Assembly (NCBI RefSeq): GCF_910596095.1
Contig: NC_056546.1
Span: forward strand, 12,859,925 to 12,923,924
Direction of reading: 5' to 3'
Length of the DNA: 64,000 nt
Source of the DNA: Thunnus maccoyii
Lineage: Eukaryota > Chordata > Actinopteri > Scombriformes > Scombridae
The notes under the pieces are model-generated. The model was given only the letters and a program-made list of their open reading frames with translations, was not told the origin of the DNA and made no database searches. Positions 44,601 through 55,898 of the stretch are shown piece after piece (the stretch's first letter is position 1; the number at the start of each line of letters is the position of its first letter). The translations under genes and the position numbers were made by a program.

Positions 44601-47600
44601 CACAAACATAAACACACTTGTGAAAGGCATCGCTCTTCTGCAACACTTCATTATCTGCTCTAGGCATATGTTTGGTCGTGTGTCCGATCAGCCTAATATT
44701 TTTTGTACACATTTATGACTGTATGCTTAAGGACCTCTTGTACTTGCAGTGTACTTGAAAAACCTATCTGCAATGCATTTTATACTGCCATTGACTGCTC
44801 ACTTCTCTTAACTGGCCTTTGGCCTTTGTCGTTGCTCAAAAACTGAACCCTAGAAAAGTTTGGTCTCATATTGAACTGGAGCATCTGCAAATAAATTCCA
44901 TACCTGATATGTTATGATCCACTAAATTTACGCACGACACGAGATGAGTAAATTGCTGTTTTTGTTAGCTTTGCTGCCATGTTGACTCTAAGGGAGCCAG
45001 GAGGGACAATTGAGAGAGATTTAACTCTTCTTTGTTTGGGAGGGGAGAGGGAGGTAGGGAGGGGTTTTATTTTGTATGGTGTGTTACCACAAAAATGTTC
45101 TAAGAAAATAACAATGTTTAAATTGAGAAGTTTGGACTTATCGTTCTGTTTATTGTTTCCTTATTAAGTTTGTACAGTTAGGTGAACCCAGGAGGATGCT
45201 CGGTTAAAATACCATTACACTAGTCTACTGTATGCATCTTAAAGGAAACTGAGACTATACATGTCCCCAGACACACCTGGTGGAGATCTGCACTTTACTG
45301 AGTGCACTCTTCTAGTTTTTTATGTGTCCTGCTAAGTTGTGTGCCCTATAATCAGACCAATATGTCCAAGATTAGGCAAAGAAGTGCAAGTACAAAGAGG
45401 AGCCCTTAGGTTACCTTCAGGATCCTCTCTGGGTGTGATTGCTTGCATTTTAGTGATCACTTTTGGCAAAATAAATAATTTTTGGAATGTCCATGTGAAC
45501 AGAAAACAGTCTTCTTTTTCAGGTTGAGGGATTAAGAGAAGACCAATTAAGACAGGTTTAAACCTGATTATCTGTCTTGTAAACCCCTCACTGAATTTCT
45601 TATGGGTGCATGGCGTGTGTATGCATTTGTAGGACAAAAGCCAGGACAGAATAGGGTGGGGGTTTTGTGTATAGGGTGGGGGTTGGTTTTTTTTGTTTGT
45701 TTGTTTGTTTTTTCTTATTATTATGTGTCTTGACTGTCTTTTTGTTGTTTGTTCTGTCATGAGCACACTGAGGCAAATTCATAACAACTAAGTTGTGCCA
45801 ATCAAGTATTGAATCTTGAATATTGAGTCGGAACAAGTATCAGTGTAGCAATGTAGTGTAATAAAAGGAAAGATCATTGCCAGAAGCTGTGTGTAGTCGT
45901 GTCCAGAATAATCCTACTCTGATTTAAACTGAACAAAACCATATTGGTCGTGTCATGTTGTTGTTGGCGTCATAAACTAAAAAGCACAACTACTAAATAA
46001 ATTTAGTTTCCACAGCTAAACAAAAGGCCATTTGTAAAGTTAAAACACATGTGCACACTCAGAAAAGACTGTGCTTTCCCTCTATAGCGCTTGTTGTCAC
46101 ACCGCAGTGCCAGTCCACATGCTCCACTCACCCCCTCACATCCCCCTACTGATTATGGTCCATAATCAGAAGAAATCTTATTACGGACCACGTACACAGG
46201 TGTCATCAGTAACAGTGCGAGCAGTCATTTTCTGCTGAACGGCACTGAAAACTGCAAGGTCAAAGCATTCAGTCATCACAGACTGTCACTAAAATTCAAA
46301 AACATGTCTTGTTTGATGTCTGGCTGTGAGTGGCTGGATGCATAATGCAATAAAAATGTTAAAACTATTTTGTCTTTCCAACTGTAAACACCAACGTAGC
46401 TTGAATACACTAGACATCACAAGGCAAAGTAGTGAGCTAAGCATGATATTTTTATAATTCCCCAAAAAAGCAACAACTATTGAAGCCTTCACATTCTGTT
46501 ATAAATATTTTGATTTCACAGCACTTGAATAGTTCTGTTTATTTCGCTTGAGAGGTTTCAGTATTCTTTGTTTTTCTCTGAGCCCTTCTCACTGGTTAGA
46601 AGTGGGTGGAGCTTATTTGGAAATCTGTGATGTCACATATCTCCATGCACCAATCAAGATTTAACAACATCTGACGCCAGTTGTGGCTGTTTGCTTGTAT
46701 TATCAGTCCTGATTAAGCAGAGATTTTAGTGTTAAACTATTAATAACTACAGATGTTTTTTTCCCTAATTTTAAATGTGATTTTTGCTCATTTTGTCACA
46801 ACTTTTTAATGTTACAGAAAAATACATAGATTTGAAACCAAGTTTTCATACTCTTCAATGCCTTATCTGATTTTCATAGCCTTACTTCTCACTGTTTGCG
46901 GTGTACATGCAGTCCCATGGAGACACTGTTATGCCACATCTATTTTGACAGGTGCGAGTAGCCATTACCACCCTCCTAAACACTCCTTTCAAATGCCATC
47001 ACCTGTCTTGCAACTTGGAGAAAGCAGTATAGCTTTCTCACAACCCTCACTGTTGCATTTCTTAGGACAACATGTTCTCTTTGACATCAAGTAGTTAGTG
47101 CCACTGAAACACGAAGGTTATGCAGAGAGACGCAGGACTCAACTTTCCCTCCTCTCTTGTTCAGAGCTCGAGGAGGAGTCTCCCATCATTAACTGGTCCC
47201 TGGAGCTCGGGACGAGGTTGGACAGTCGGCTGTATGCCCTGTGGAACCGGACGGCCGGGGACTGTCTGCTGGACTCTGTGCTGCAGGCTACATGGGGCAT
47301 TTACGACAAGGACTCGGTGCTGCGCAAGACCCTCCACGACAGCCTGCATGACTGCTCTCACTGGTGAGGCCTGCGGACTCGGGACTAGGATTACAAGATT
47401 ACAGTTTTATACTGATATAAAACACAGCCCCTTGACATTAAAACAAGCTGATTGGTATCTAGCTTCAGGCGTATTTAAAGGTGTTTAGCTGAATGACATT
47501 AGATCAACGGTACACAAATATTGTGTAATTTCAGCATGTGTTGTTGAGTCTAGCGGGCCTGCATGCTGCTGTTAAGGAGAATGATTTTAATGTATTTAAT

Positions 47601-50600
47601 TTTAGCAAATAGGGTGAATATACTCAATGTATATTTACACATAGAGCAGATTAAATGACTTGAACAGGTGTGTTTTTACAATAACAATACAATATATGAT
47701 TATTGCTGCATTAGGCTCTTATAATAAAACATCCATGTCTCATCCGTGTTTATCCATACACTTTAGGCATTTAGCTGACACTGTCTTACACGGAAATGTT
47801 TTCTAAAAGTGAGCTGGTGAAGTTTAATGTCAAGTTCAAGGACACATAAACAGCTGAAAATTGACTTTCAACAGTCCCACATCGTGTTTGCTCAACATTG
47901 CATGACTATGTTAGAATTTGGGACATGTGGTTTAGAGGTTGGGATATGGTGCCAGATGCCAAAGTTGGATTTGCAGACTCATACATAGATCTGACTCTTT
48001 GATTTGGAAATGAGAGGTTTTGACTAGAGCTTTAGGCTAGTTTGAGAAGGCAAAAATTTTTTAGAGGAGCTTAACAAACTCTTCCTGTAGTTTAAAATTG
48101 GGAACACTGAAACAAATGAAGGCCAGAGGCTGATTCTACTTGTACATAACAGTCTGGTTTGATATCTATTCCCAAGAAACTGTGGCTTTTTCAGTGAGAA
48201 AATGACAAAATAAATTTGCCCTTCCTGCCTTTCTTTGACAGTCATTAGTGAAGAGGCAGACATGAAACAAGATCAGAGAGGTATGACATGCAAAAAAAAA
48301 GGTCCCTGGTTAGAATTGAACCAGTGATGTTGCAATTATGTGGCATGCGTAGTAACCATTCGGCTACTGAGGTGCCCCAGAAAATTACTATTTAGATGCA
48401 ATGAGTAATTGCCATTCAACCGAAAACCGCATCAGAGATGGAGGAAAGCAGAGAATAGCAGCCACACGTCTTCCTGCAGAGCAAGGTCAAATAATGTCAT
48501 AAACAAATCTCTTTGTGTGTGTGTGTGTGTGTGTGTATGGTCTGCAGGTTTTACACACGCTGGAAGGAGTGGGAGTCGTGGTATTCCCAAAGTTTCGGCC
48601 TGCACTTTTCACTGCGGGAGGAACAGTGGCAGGAAGACTGGGCTTTCATTCTCTCGCTGGCAAGTCAGGTATGTTCACATGCACACATAAACACACACAC
48701 ACACATTAATATGGAGGGCAGGAGCTTGTTGTCAACACTGTAATGTGCTTAAAATGTGACACACTAATGATGTCTGAATTATGCAAGAAGCTTTACTCCT
48801 CTTATCACAGTATGCTTAATCTGTAATGCTCTTTGAAAGTGCATCCTGTCTGTCATCAGCATTTCTCTGCTTCTCTCTGCTCGGTGTGACCTCACAGACT
48901 AAGTATTTGGGCGGGTTGTTATTATATCTGTCATTGTATCTGGGCGTGAAAGCACAGTAATTGTGTGTGTTTTTAATGGTTTGAGACTTGAAGTATGCTG
49001 GGTTTACTTGGCAGAGGAAGTGTATTTACAGTACTCAAAAATTCTTGCTTTGTAGTTTCACTGGCTGCAGATTTCTAACTGCTTTTCCCCCTTTGTGTTG
49101 TGTTTTCTTTTACAGCCGGGATCCAGCTTGGAACAGACCCACATTTTCGTTCTTGCACACATACTTCGTAGGCCAATCATCGTCTACGGAGTGAAGTATT
49201 ACAAAAGTTTCCGTGGGGAGACACTCGGGTACACCCGTTTTCAAGGTGAGCAGTTTTTGTCCGGTGTTGTTCTGGTCAAATATCATTAAAAGTCAAGTTT
49301 AGCTCCGTTCTAGTGGGCGTAGAAGGACTAGACTTCCTTTGTGAAATAGCTGCAGCCTACATGTGTCTGCATAGCTCACATAGCTGACATAACTGCCCCT
49401 CTGATCTGTCAGTAAATTAATATTCACGACATGTATCAGTCTAGCGTCTTTCATTTGACTCAAAATAACATAAACAACATAACCAAACTGCTGAAGGAGC
49501 TCATTCAGGAGTGTATTGTGGTGCAGAGAAACGTTCAACACACATCCAGATACATTTGAACACATGTAACCCATCAGAACCCCCCCCCCCCCCCCCCCCC
49601 GAGTCAAACAATCCCGTGAGCGTGGAGAGTGGGGTCCACCTTGGCGAGCAGAAAAACAGTCTGGCTTTAATTTGCCTGTTGACTAATGCTGTACAGGGGA
49701 TGATGAAAGTGCTCTGTAAGGGCCGGCTGCTTGTGGTAAAGCCTTCCTGATGGAACAGTGATTTACTGTTGCCAGGAGCCAGTGTAAAACACAGAGAGAG
49801 AGACATGCATATGGGCGCCTATAGGGAGGGGAGGGGAGCTCAGTTAAAGCGGTGACCAAGTGAACCCAGTAAAAACACGGTGGTTACTGGGACAAAGAGT
49901 AGCTAAACAGAGGCGGCTCAGAAGTGGTGTCAGTTACAGTGGTGTTCATAAAGTGTGAGAGCTGCTTTGTGTATTACAGAACAGAAGAAACACGAGACAC
50001 TAAACCAGTATCTCATTCTGTAGGTATCGTTGACAACGTGTTACGACATTTCCAGCGCAGGAATGTAACTAAGTACATTTACCGTACTGCACTGAAGATT
50101 TCTCCATGACATTTGAGAGGAAAATGTTGTATATTTTACTCCACTTATTTGACAGCTATAGTTCATATTTATTTTTCAGATTAAGATTTTACATACAAAA
50201 CATATTATCAGATTAATAAATATGATGCGTCATTATCAAATAGATTACACAAAAGTATATAAAGTTGTTAAAATGAGCTCCACCTCAACCAGCTACATTA
50301 CATGCTTTCATGTTTACACATCAGTAATAATAATAATCCTACAATATGATTTATATTCTGTTACATAACAAGTATTTTTCCTTTTGATAGGATAAGTAGA
50401 TTTTGTCTAATACTTCGATACTTTTACCTATGTAAGATTTTGAATGCAGGACGTTTACCTGTGTTTTTACATTAGGGTGTTGCTATGTTTACTAAAGTAA
50501 ACGATACAAATACTTCCTCCATCACCGGACATTTCTTCTATTCTTTTATTCCAAATATTTTTATTGAGTCAAAGAAGCTTGCACATACAGTATATTGTTG

Positions 50601-53600
50601 TATCAGTGCTCATTTTCATTTATATGAAAGAATTATAAAATTATATTTACATATTTTCACAGATATGAAACCGATGACATGAAGGGTATAAGATTGTATT
50701 TTGAGATTTGGAAGAGTATCAAAAATAAACAAATTAAAAAGAGAAAGGATAAAAATAAAAGAAATGAGTAAGTTGAATAAAAATAGACAGAGATAAAATA
50801 AATGTATATGTACTAAACGAAAGAGACATAAAACAAATCTAAATCTAAGAATAGGAATATAACTCACATAAAGCAGTCTAGGAAAATTAATTTCCCATCT
50901 GTATCTTAGTCTTCTTAATATACCCAAACTGCTCCTGTTTCCCCTGTCCTACCCTTCTCTCACTCATTTACTCATTAAATAAAATATGAAACAGTGTATT
51001 TTATTATGGGAGTCTGCCCTTTTATGACATTTCTTATCCTTTTCCAGTGTAATGTTCTGATTAGATCACATTTTGGAGGAAGGAACCATTGTTTCTTTCC
51101 ATGACATAAGTAGTACAAGTAGTATTTGATTTTGCTGTGATGAAGCAAAGAGAAGAATTGCTGTTAGGCTGTGGTGAGTCTCCTTAATGCTTCAGATACG
51201 CCCAGAATAATCAATTCAGTTCTGGTTCTAATGGAATATTGATGATTTCTGAGATGTTGTTGAAGAAACATCAAAAAGATGTAACTTTGGGGCAGAATAC
51301 AAAGCTATTAAAAGGGTTGCTTCTGAGGAATGACATTTATCATACATGGGTGGATATATGCTGTGTATTTTACCTCGGAGTAATGGAGTGTATGTAATAT
51401 TTTAAATTGTATAAGAGGGTGTCTGGCGTTATTTGAACATTTGTGTATGTGTTTGAGACTTTCTTCCCACATGTCATCTGGTATTTGAAAACCTATTTCT
51501 GTTTTCCCAACTGGTTTGAAAACTTTCAGGAGATGGAGATGTTATTGATAGCAGGGTGTCATATAGGTAGGAGATGAAATTGTCTTGATATGATGACGTT
51601 TTAAGACGATTGTCTATTTTTGATTGTCTTTCAATTTCAAATCCTGTTAAATATTTTCATATGTAATCTCTAATTTGTAAATATCTGGAAAAAGCTGCTG
51701 TTTGTGAGATTAAATTTCCTTTGTAGTTGTGTGAATTTGGCAAATGTATCCTCAATATATAATGTAGATATTTCTCACTATGGATTCCTGAGTCACTCCA
51801 TGTGCAGAAGATTTTATCTAAATTGGACGGGATGGATGTGGGATATTTTGTGATGGGTAGAGCAAATAGGTTTAGGACTGAAATTACAGGTTTAAGACAG
51901 AAATGGGATTTAATTTGTTTGGTTATGTATGATAGGATTATAATAGTAGATTTATTCATCAATCAGAGTGGGAGCTAGGAGTATAGCACCTATGGAATAG
52001 GGATAACAATCTTCTATTTTTAACCAGTCAGGTGGAGAGATGGAAGTATTTCACCAGAAAGCAAAGGACTTAATGGCAGAAGCTCAGTAGTATAGCAGGA
52101 AATAAGATGAAATGTTTTCTACTTATCCTATGAGTTCACTTATTTAAGGAAGATCACATTTAGTAAGAAATTCATTCATAACTGAAGATTCTGTGGTGCT
52201 CTTCGATATGTATAAGCTAGAATAAACCTCATCATTTATGTCTCTGGTCTTTGTCAATGTGGTTCCATCGTTACTCTTAATCTTATGTATCATTCAGTCA
52301 TTCTCTCTTTTCCTAAATTGTCGTACTAGTAGGTGTGTACTTCTCTCTGAATTCCAAGTATTATTATTTTCCTCTCTTGCAGCTTTGAATGATATCACAC
52401 AGTGCCTCAAAAAGGCTTTAAAGGCTTCCCATAAAGTGAAAGGAGTGGTCTCTGGTGTATCATCTGTTTCAAAATAGGTTAATTTGGGCCTTGAAATATT
52501 CCCAGAACTCATTTTCAGCTAACAATTGTGGGTTTAACCTCCAGGTCCCACATGGTGTAGTTAATATCTTCTAAGGGGGCTGTGGTCTCAAACCTCAACC
52601 CTTCACAACAAATTTTACATTTAACATTTGTTGTGAAGGGTATCAATTTTACATCCACTAAGAAATAATCAATTCCACTATATGAATTATGTACTGAGGA
52701 GTAGAATGAATAATCTCTGCTGGAAGGTTTCATAGTCCACCATACATCTGAAATATTTGTATTTTTTCAGTTAAATTCAGTTATTTCTTGGGATTCTTTT
52801 GGTAGAGGATCTGTCGAGATATGGATCTAGTGTGGTGATAAAATCTCCTTTTATCAAGTTTGTTTGGGATATATCTGGTTTTAATGCAAAGATGTTTTTG
52901 TTTTTTTAATTAAGGGTTTCTATATTTGAGGTATATGAATTTACTGGGGTCAAAGAAGTATTATGTATTTCTCCTACTACAACAAGGTATTGTCCCTCCT
53001 TGTCAACAGTTGTTTCTTTTTGTGGGTGAAAGATATTCATTCTCCTATTAGACTGCTATAGCTCTTGTTTTTGTGGAAAAAGTTGAGTGATACATTTCCT
53101 TTATCCATCTTGTTCTGAGCCTGTTATGGGAGTCATTTTTCAAGTGTGTTTCCGGTAGAAACATTATGACTTTAATGATTTCAAATGGGCCAGAACTTTG
53201 CCTCTTTTGACTGGACTATTAATTCCACTTGTATTCCAACTCATGAATGTTAAACCTCTCTTTCCATCTCGAGATCGATCACTTGCACTGTTTTGCATCT
53301 GTATTGTTTGCCGTATAGAATATTTTCACTGTTCTGAACCAAATCAGTTTCTGAGTGAGTGAACCTGCCAACCCGACCCGTCCCTCCCCCGACAGACCTC
53401 CCACTTCCTGCGTTTAAAAATAATAACAATAAAATTAACAGCAATAACAAAAGTAATATCTCTAGCCAGTACTATAATATGTCCTGTGTGAGCTCACTAT
53501 GGGAAGAAACAAAATAAAACTGACTGAAGTAGCTCATTTATTATATTCTTTCATTTTTCCCTCAGACTTATTCAATCAAATCAAATTCATAAGAAGGTTC

Positions 53601-55009
53601 TTCTTCTTTGTTTTTTTTTCTCTTGACAATTTTGGCCCAAATTTTCCTTTCTATCTTTCATTCACTTCTGTGACGATGAAAGAACATGTGCATAAGAAAC
53701 AAAATCTAAATGAAGGGAAAAAACAAAAAGATTAATATTAAGTTATTATGTAAATACGTTTTGTCCAAAAGGGAGGTAACAACAGTATCACCTTTTTCCC
53801 TTGAACTAAGCTTCAAAAACACCCGCAGTTATAAATAGTGTCAGTAATGTATCATATAGTATTACAGCCTGTTCTCTCTGTGAGTTTGTTTTATTACACG
53901 TAACTGGAAAGAGTAAAAATTTCTGAAAACAGGAGAGAACGCTGAATCTATTCAGAGAAAAGTGCTAATTAATAAATGAATGAGATATTTTTTTGTGTGT
54001 ATTATTCATGCAGTACTTATAACTGTTGAAATCATTTTCATTGAGTTGGACATGCAACTGTGAAGCCAAATATCTGTGAAGAATATTTACATTTTACATT
54101 TTTTTAGATGTAAACTATGGTTAAAAAAGTGGTCAGTCACACTTTATATGACTAGTTTCCCATTTGTTAAATAGAGGTATTTGATATATACCTCTATTTC
54201 TACACAATACATGAAAACTGGTTTTAAACAGCAGTAACGCTCAAACAGTATGTTGTACAGCAAAGATGATACATATTCTTACATGGCTGAACATCTACAA
54301 AGGGCGTTTCTGCTCTGCTTTGTTTATATTTTCTATATAAAGACGTTCTGTAATCTTCTGGTGTCTCTCTGCAGGTGTGTACTTGCCCCTTCTGTGGGAG
54401 CAGAGTTTCTGCTGGAAGAGTCCCATCGCTCTCGGCTACACGCGGGGACACTTCTCAGCGCTGGTGGCCATGGAGAACGACGGCTTCGACAATCGCGGCG
54501 CAGGCGCCAACCTCAACACAGACGATGACGTCACAGTCACGTTCCTGCCGCTGGTCGACAGCGAGAGGAAGCTGCTTCACATTCACTTCCTCTCGGCACA
54601 GGAAGTAAGAACCTCCCGCCCTCCGCCCCACTGTGTCAATAGATTTGTCTTTTTTAATTTTGCTGTTCATTGATGTGTTTATTGTTATAATAATGAAACA
54701 GACGCCAGTTTAAAAAATACAGTCCTGACTTTAGACTGGTTACTTGGCTCCCTCTGATGGTCGTTTATTTCCCCCCCCCCTGTCCTTCAGATGGGTAACG
54801 AAGAGCAACAAGAGAAGCTGCTGCGGGAGTGGTTGGACTGCTGTGTGACGGAGGGCGGGGTCCTGGTGGCTCTTCAGAAGAGCTCCCGCCGCCGCAACCA
54901 CCCGCTTGTCACCCAGATGGTGGAGAAGTGGCTGGACGGTTACCGGCAGATCCGCCCCTGCGCCTCTTTGTCTGACGGCGAAGAGGAGGAAGACGACGAC
55001 GACGAGTGA
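31671..55009 (+). CDS. zranb1: ZRANB1 / Trabid, OTU deubiquitinase, nine coding exons
   Basis: An OTU-family deubiquitinase cleaving K29-, K33- and K63-linked ubiquitin; in vertebrates linked to Wnt/APC and innate-immune signalling. CDS join(31671..32643, 40318..40505, 43138..43291, 44156..44227, 47165..47363, 48548..48668, 49116..49245, 54375..54604, 54791..55009): 2286 nt, 761 aa, against 708 in human. Domains: NZF fingers at 7-32 (WACEYCTYENW...CTMC), 95-120 (WSCHMCTYLNW...CTQC) and 182-208 (WTCTACTYENW...CVVC); an ankyrin-type ubiquitin-binding part about 305-395; OTU about 460-720 with catalytic Cys496 (TAGDCLLDSV) and His638 (GYTRGHFSALV). Acidic C-terminus (GEEEEDDDDE). All phases close. 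Start: first ATG of the exon, followed by KWACEYC as in the family. The extra length lies in the linkers after NZF2 and NZF3. Intron 1 of the coding part is 7.7 kb. Confidence 0.97.
34540..35485. repeat. Perciform-type interspersed repeat with an internal tandem duplication
   Basis: Contains GGAGGCATTATGTTTTCGGG, CTTGGACTCAAGGATGAACT (twice) and GGTCAAAGTTCATCTTCACT, a combination I know from many percomorph genomic sequences. Edges TATGCCTCC at 34545-34553 and GAGGCATA at 35457-35464 may be short inverted ends. The ~135 bp unit at 34624-34760 is repeated at 34761-34894. Confidence 0.6.
37674..38465. repeat. Doubtful TTAA-bounded element
   Basis: Left edge TTAAAGCGTACTGAAG, right edge CCAACCTATCCTTTAA. 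Only the outermost 6-7 bp mirror each other. The right end looks like a known fish short element; the unit as a whole is uncertain. Confidence 0.3.
40318..40505 (+). CDS. zranb1: zranb1 coding exon 2 (ankyrin-type ubiquitin-binding part)
   Basis: 188 nt, residues 325-387: GVVEGDLAAVEAYKSSGGDI and on to FTLVHLAIRFQRQDMLAVLL. Acceptor CTGAAAG, donor ACTGAG followed by GTCAGT. Confidence 0.96.
40669..41042. mobile_element. TTAA-bounded short element in zranb1 intron
   Basis: Left end TTAAAGGTTAAAAAG, right end CTCCACAGGGAACCTTTAA. The outer 9 bp mirror each other (TTAAAGGTT). The right-hand TAGTGCTACTAGAGGTCAAA stretch is one I know from fish repeats. 374 bp, no coding. Confidence 0.5.
41043..43137 (+). 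other. zranb1: Rest of zranb1 intron before coding exon 3
   Basis: Unique-looking AT-rich sequence. The part near 42560-42690 (GCTGCATTCATGTAAAATTG) may be a decayed repeat. No gene seen. Confidence 0.5.
43138..43291 (+). CDS. zranb1: zranb1 coding exon 3
   Basis: 154 nt, residues 388-438: VSQQAAKCIPAMVCPELTEQ and on to DFTCYFLTDLVTFTLPA, the end of the ankyrin-like region and lead into the OTU domain. Long pyrimidine tract and CTGCAG acceptor. Confidence 0.96.
43292..44155 (+). other. zranb1: zranb1 intron between coding exons 3 and 4
   Basis: 864 bp AT-rich intron; no feature recognised. Confidence 0.6.
44156..44227 (+). CDS. zranb1: zranb1 coding exon 4
   Basis: 72 nt, residues 439-462: DIEDLPPAVQEKLFDEVLDR then DVQK. 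Acceptor TTGTTTCAG, donor AAAAG followed by GTGAAG. Confidence 0.95.
44228..47164 (+). other. zranb1: zranb1 intron between coding exons 4 and 5
   Basis: 2.9 kb. It contains a near-perfect palindrome at 46149-46169 (10 bp arms, CTGATTATGG) and a T/G-rich low-complexity stretch at 45650-45750. Frames of up to 144 codons at 45332-45766 are not gene-like. No exon or RNA gene seen. Confidence 0.55.
47165..47363 (+). CDS. zranb1: zranb1 coding exon 5 (OTU catalytic cysteine)
   Basis: 199 nt, residues 463-529. It carries the nucleophile Cys496 in NRTAGDCLLDSVLQATWGIY, equivalent to Cys443 of human TRABID. Acceptor TTGTTCAG, donor CACTG followed by GTGAGG. Confidence 0.97.
48199..48378 (-). mobile_element. 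tRNA-derived SINE
   Basis: On the minus strand the head at 48378 reads GGGGCACCTCAGTAGCCGAA, with an A-box-like TAGCCGAATGG and, about 40 nt on, a B-box-like GGTTCAATTCT, then a T run and a tail (TTTCATGTCTGCCTCTTCAC). This is the internal RNA polymerase III promoter layout of a tRNA-headed SINE. Two box positions differ from consensus, so it is likely a fossil. Its 5' end is 170 bp from zranb1 exon 6 of the coding series. Confidence 0.75.
48514..48536. repeat. TG dinucleotide repeat
   Basis: About 11 TG units directly before the polypyrimidine-poor acceptor of zranb1 coding exon 6. Confidence 0.95.
48548..48668 (+). CDS. zranb1: zranb1 coding exon 6
   Basis: 121 nt, residues 530-569: FYTRWKEWESWYSQSFGLHF and on to AFILSLASQ, in the OTU fold. 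The acceptor TCTGCAG follows a TG repeat with few pyrimidines. Confidence 0.96.
49116..49245 (+). CDS. zranb1: zranb1 coding exon 7
   Basis: 130 nt, residues 570-612: PGSSLEQTHIFVLAHILRRP and on to SFRGETLGYTRFQ. Acceptor TTTTACAG, donor TCAAG followed by GTGAGC. Confidence 0.96.
49580..49600. repeat. Poly-C run (21 C)
   Basis: 21 consecutive C residues; length could be affected by sequencing error. Confidence 0.9.
50066..50527 (+). repeat. Teleost interspersed repeat, second copy of the 5770-6527 family
   Basis: Starts GTAACTAAGTACATTTAC and ends TACTAAAGTAAACGATACAA then ATACTTCCTCCATCAC. It shares ordered blocks with the inverse-oriented copy at 5770-6527. The right end coincides with the 3' end of the L1 fragment. 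Confidence 0.6.
50530..53265 (-). pseudogene. Rearranged L1-type LINE: endonuclease remnant, RT core deleted
   Basis: Read leftwards from about 53265: an endonuclease start FMSWNTSGINSPVKRGKVLA, then THLKNDSHNRLRTRWIKE, then at 52733-52640 SSRDYSFYSSVHNSYSGIDY, the L1 endonuclease C-terminal signature. Next comes the linker (TLWEAFKAFLRHCVISF, 52430-52370) and a YSSLY-like segment. The sequence then jumps to AIKSFAFW and, at 51962-51657, SVLNLFALPITKYPTSIPSN and RYLQIRD, from the region after the RT. The RT palm with its YADD box is absent. Stops and frameshifts throughout: inactive. The order of blocks is that of L1 ORF2. Confidence 0.8.
54375..54604 (+). CDS. zranb1: zranb1 coding exon 8 (OTU catalytic histidine)
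   Basis: 230 nt, residues 613-689: GVYLPLLWEQSFCWKSPIAL, GYTRGHFSALVAMEND with catalytic His638 (human His585), and LPLVDSERKLLHIHFLSAQE. Acceptor CTCTGCAG, donor CAGGAA followed by GTAAGA. Confidence 0.97.
54791..55009 (+). CDS. zranb1: zranb1 coding exon 9 (last)
   Basis: 219 nt, residues 690-761 with TGA stop: MGNEEQQEKLLREWLDCCVT and on to an acidic tail GEEEEDDDDE. The first Met is Leu in human. Acceptor GTCCTTCAG. Confidence 0.96.
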   Translation: MGNEEQQEKLLREWLDCCVTEGGVLVALQKSSRRRNHPLVTQMVEKWLDGYRQIRPCASLSDGEEEEDDDDE

Positions 55010-55336
55010 CAAAACTGAAGCGGGGGGCGGAAGGCGGTCTTACAGGTGGCCTCCACACACCCCCCCCTTTCTCTCTCTCTCTCTCCTACAGTTTTCCTTT
55101 GTTTTTGTTTTTGTTTTTCCTTTCCTGACACGGACAAACTGTGAAAGCCTTCAGGAGAGGACGGGGAACCACGAGCCCCCACCCACCTTCCACCTCTGGA
55201 CAGAAAGACATTTTGCAACCCTCCGAGCACACGCAGGCACTCTTACATACACTTAAAAACCACATTCAACACTTAACTCAGACGAAACCTGAGACTGACG
55301 TACTCCACTGCTGCAAAACAACAGATCTGGGGAGAC

Positions 55337-55342
55337 AATAAA
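55337..55342 (+). terminator. zranb1: zranb1 proximal polyadenylation signal
   Basis: AATAAA 328 bp after the stop codon (GACAATAAAGG). Confidence 0.5.
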
Positions 55343-55865
55343 GGTTTACGAATGCAAACTACCTTTTGACTTGTTTTGATTTTCAAATGTAAAGGAAAAA
55401 AGGAATCTTTATCCATAGATGTAAATGCATGTGGTTGTTTAAAAAAAATAAGAGTATAAGGAAATACAGTATACCAGCATTGATTCAAATCAACACTTTA
55501 TATCTGTTCAGTATGGGCACTGACAAAAAGCACATTTCCAAATTGATCTTTTTGATGTTTTTTCCAGTTGTAAAGGAGTTAGCATTTTGTTTTTGAATGG
55601 GCAGGGACAAAGCCAATATCATTATCTTTAGAAAGCCAGAGATTGTGTAATAACAAATGACTTTAATCCTTATTACTAAGCACTGCACATTTATTAAAAC
55701 ATTTCTATATAAATATCATTGCTTGAATTAAAGGTCATATATGAAGCTCTTGAAAAGGGAGATGTTCCCTTTTACAAGTTAAATCTACACTCACTACGGT
55801 TTAGCACACAAACATTTATGTTGGATCTTTGGTTTACCTTTTTTCAGACTGATTGAACTGAGAAC

Positions 55866-55866
<1 letters not shown>

Positions 55867-55895
<29 letters not shown>
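55867..55895. repeat. TG dinucleotide repeat
   Basis: About 14 TG units in the zranb1 3' UTR. Confidence 0.95.

Positions 55896-55898
<3 letters not shown>

Larger units (their letters stand above)
47364..48547 (+). other. zranb1: zranb1 intron between coding exons 5 and 6
   Basis: 1.2 kb; the last part holds a tRNA-derived SINE (48199-48378) and a TG repeat (48514-48536) just before the acceptor. Confidence 0.6.
49246..54374 (+). other. zranb1: zranb1 intron before coding exon 8, invaded by repeats
   Basis: 5.1 kb. About 3.2 kb is repeats: an interspersed element at 50066-50527 abutting a rearranged L1 at about 50530-53265. A run of 21 C lies at 49580-49600. The rest (53270-54374) is AT-rich with no feature seen. 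Confidence 0.65.

Noticed and set aside
45332..45766. 144-codon minus-strand frame in a zranb1 intron
   Set aside because: Lys/Asn/Pro-rich reading through T/G simple sequence; no homologous features.
48295..48378. Functional tRNA gene on the minus strand
   Set aside because: A- and B-box-like words are present but the acceptor stem does not close well and the 3' tail is that of a SINE.
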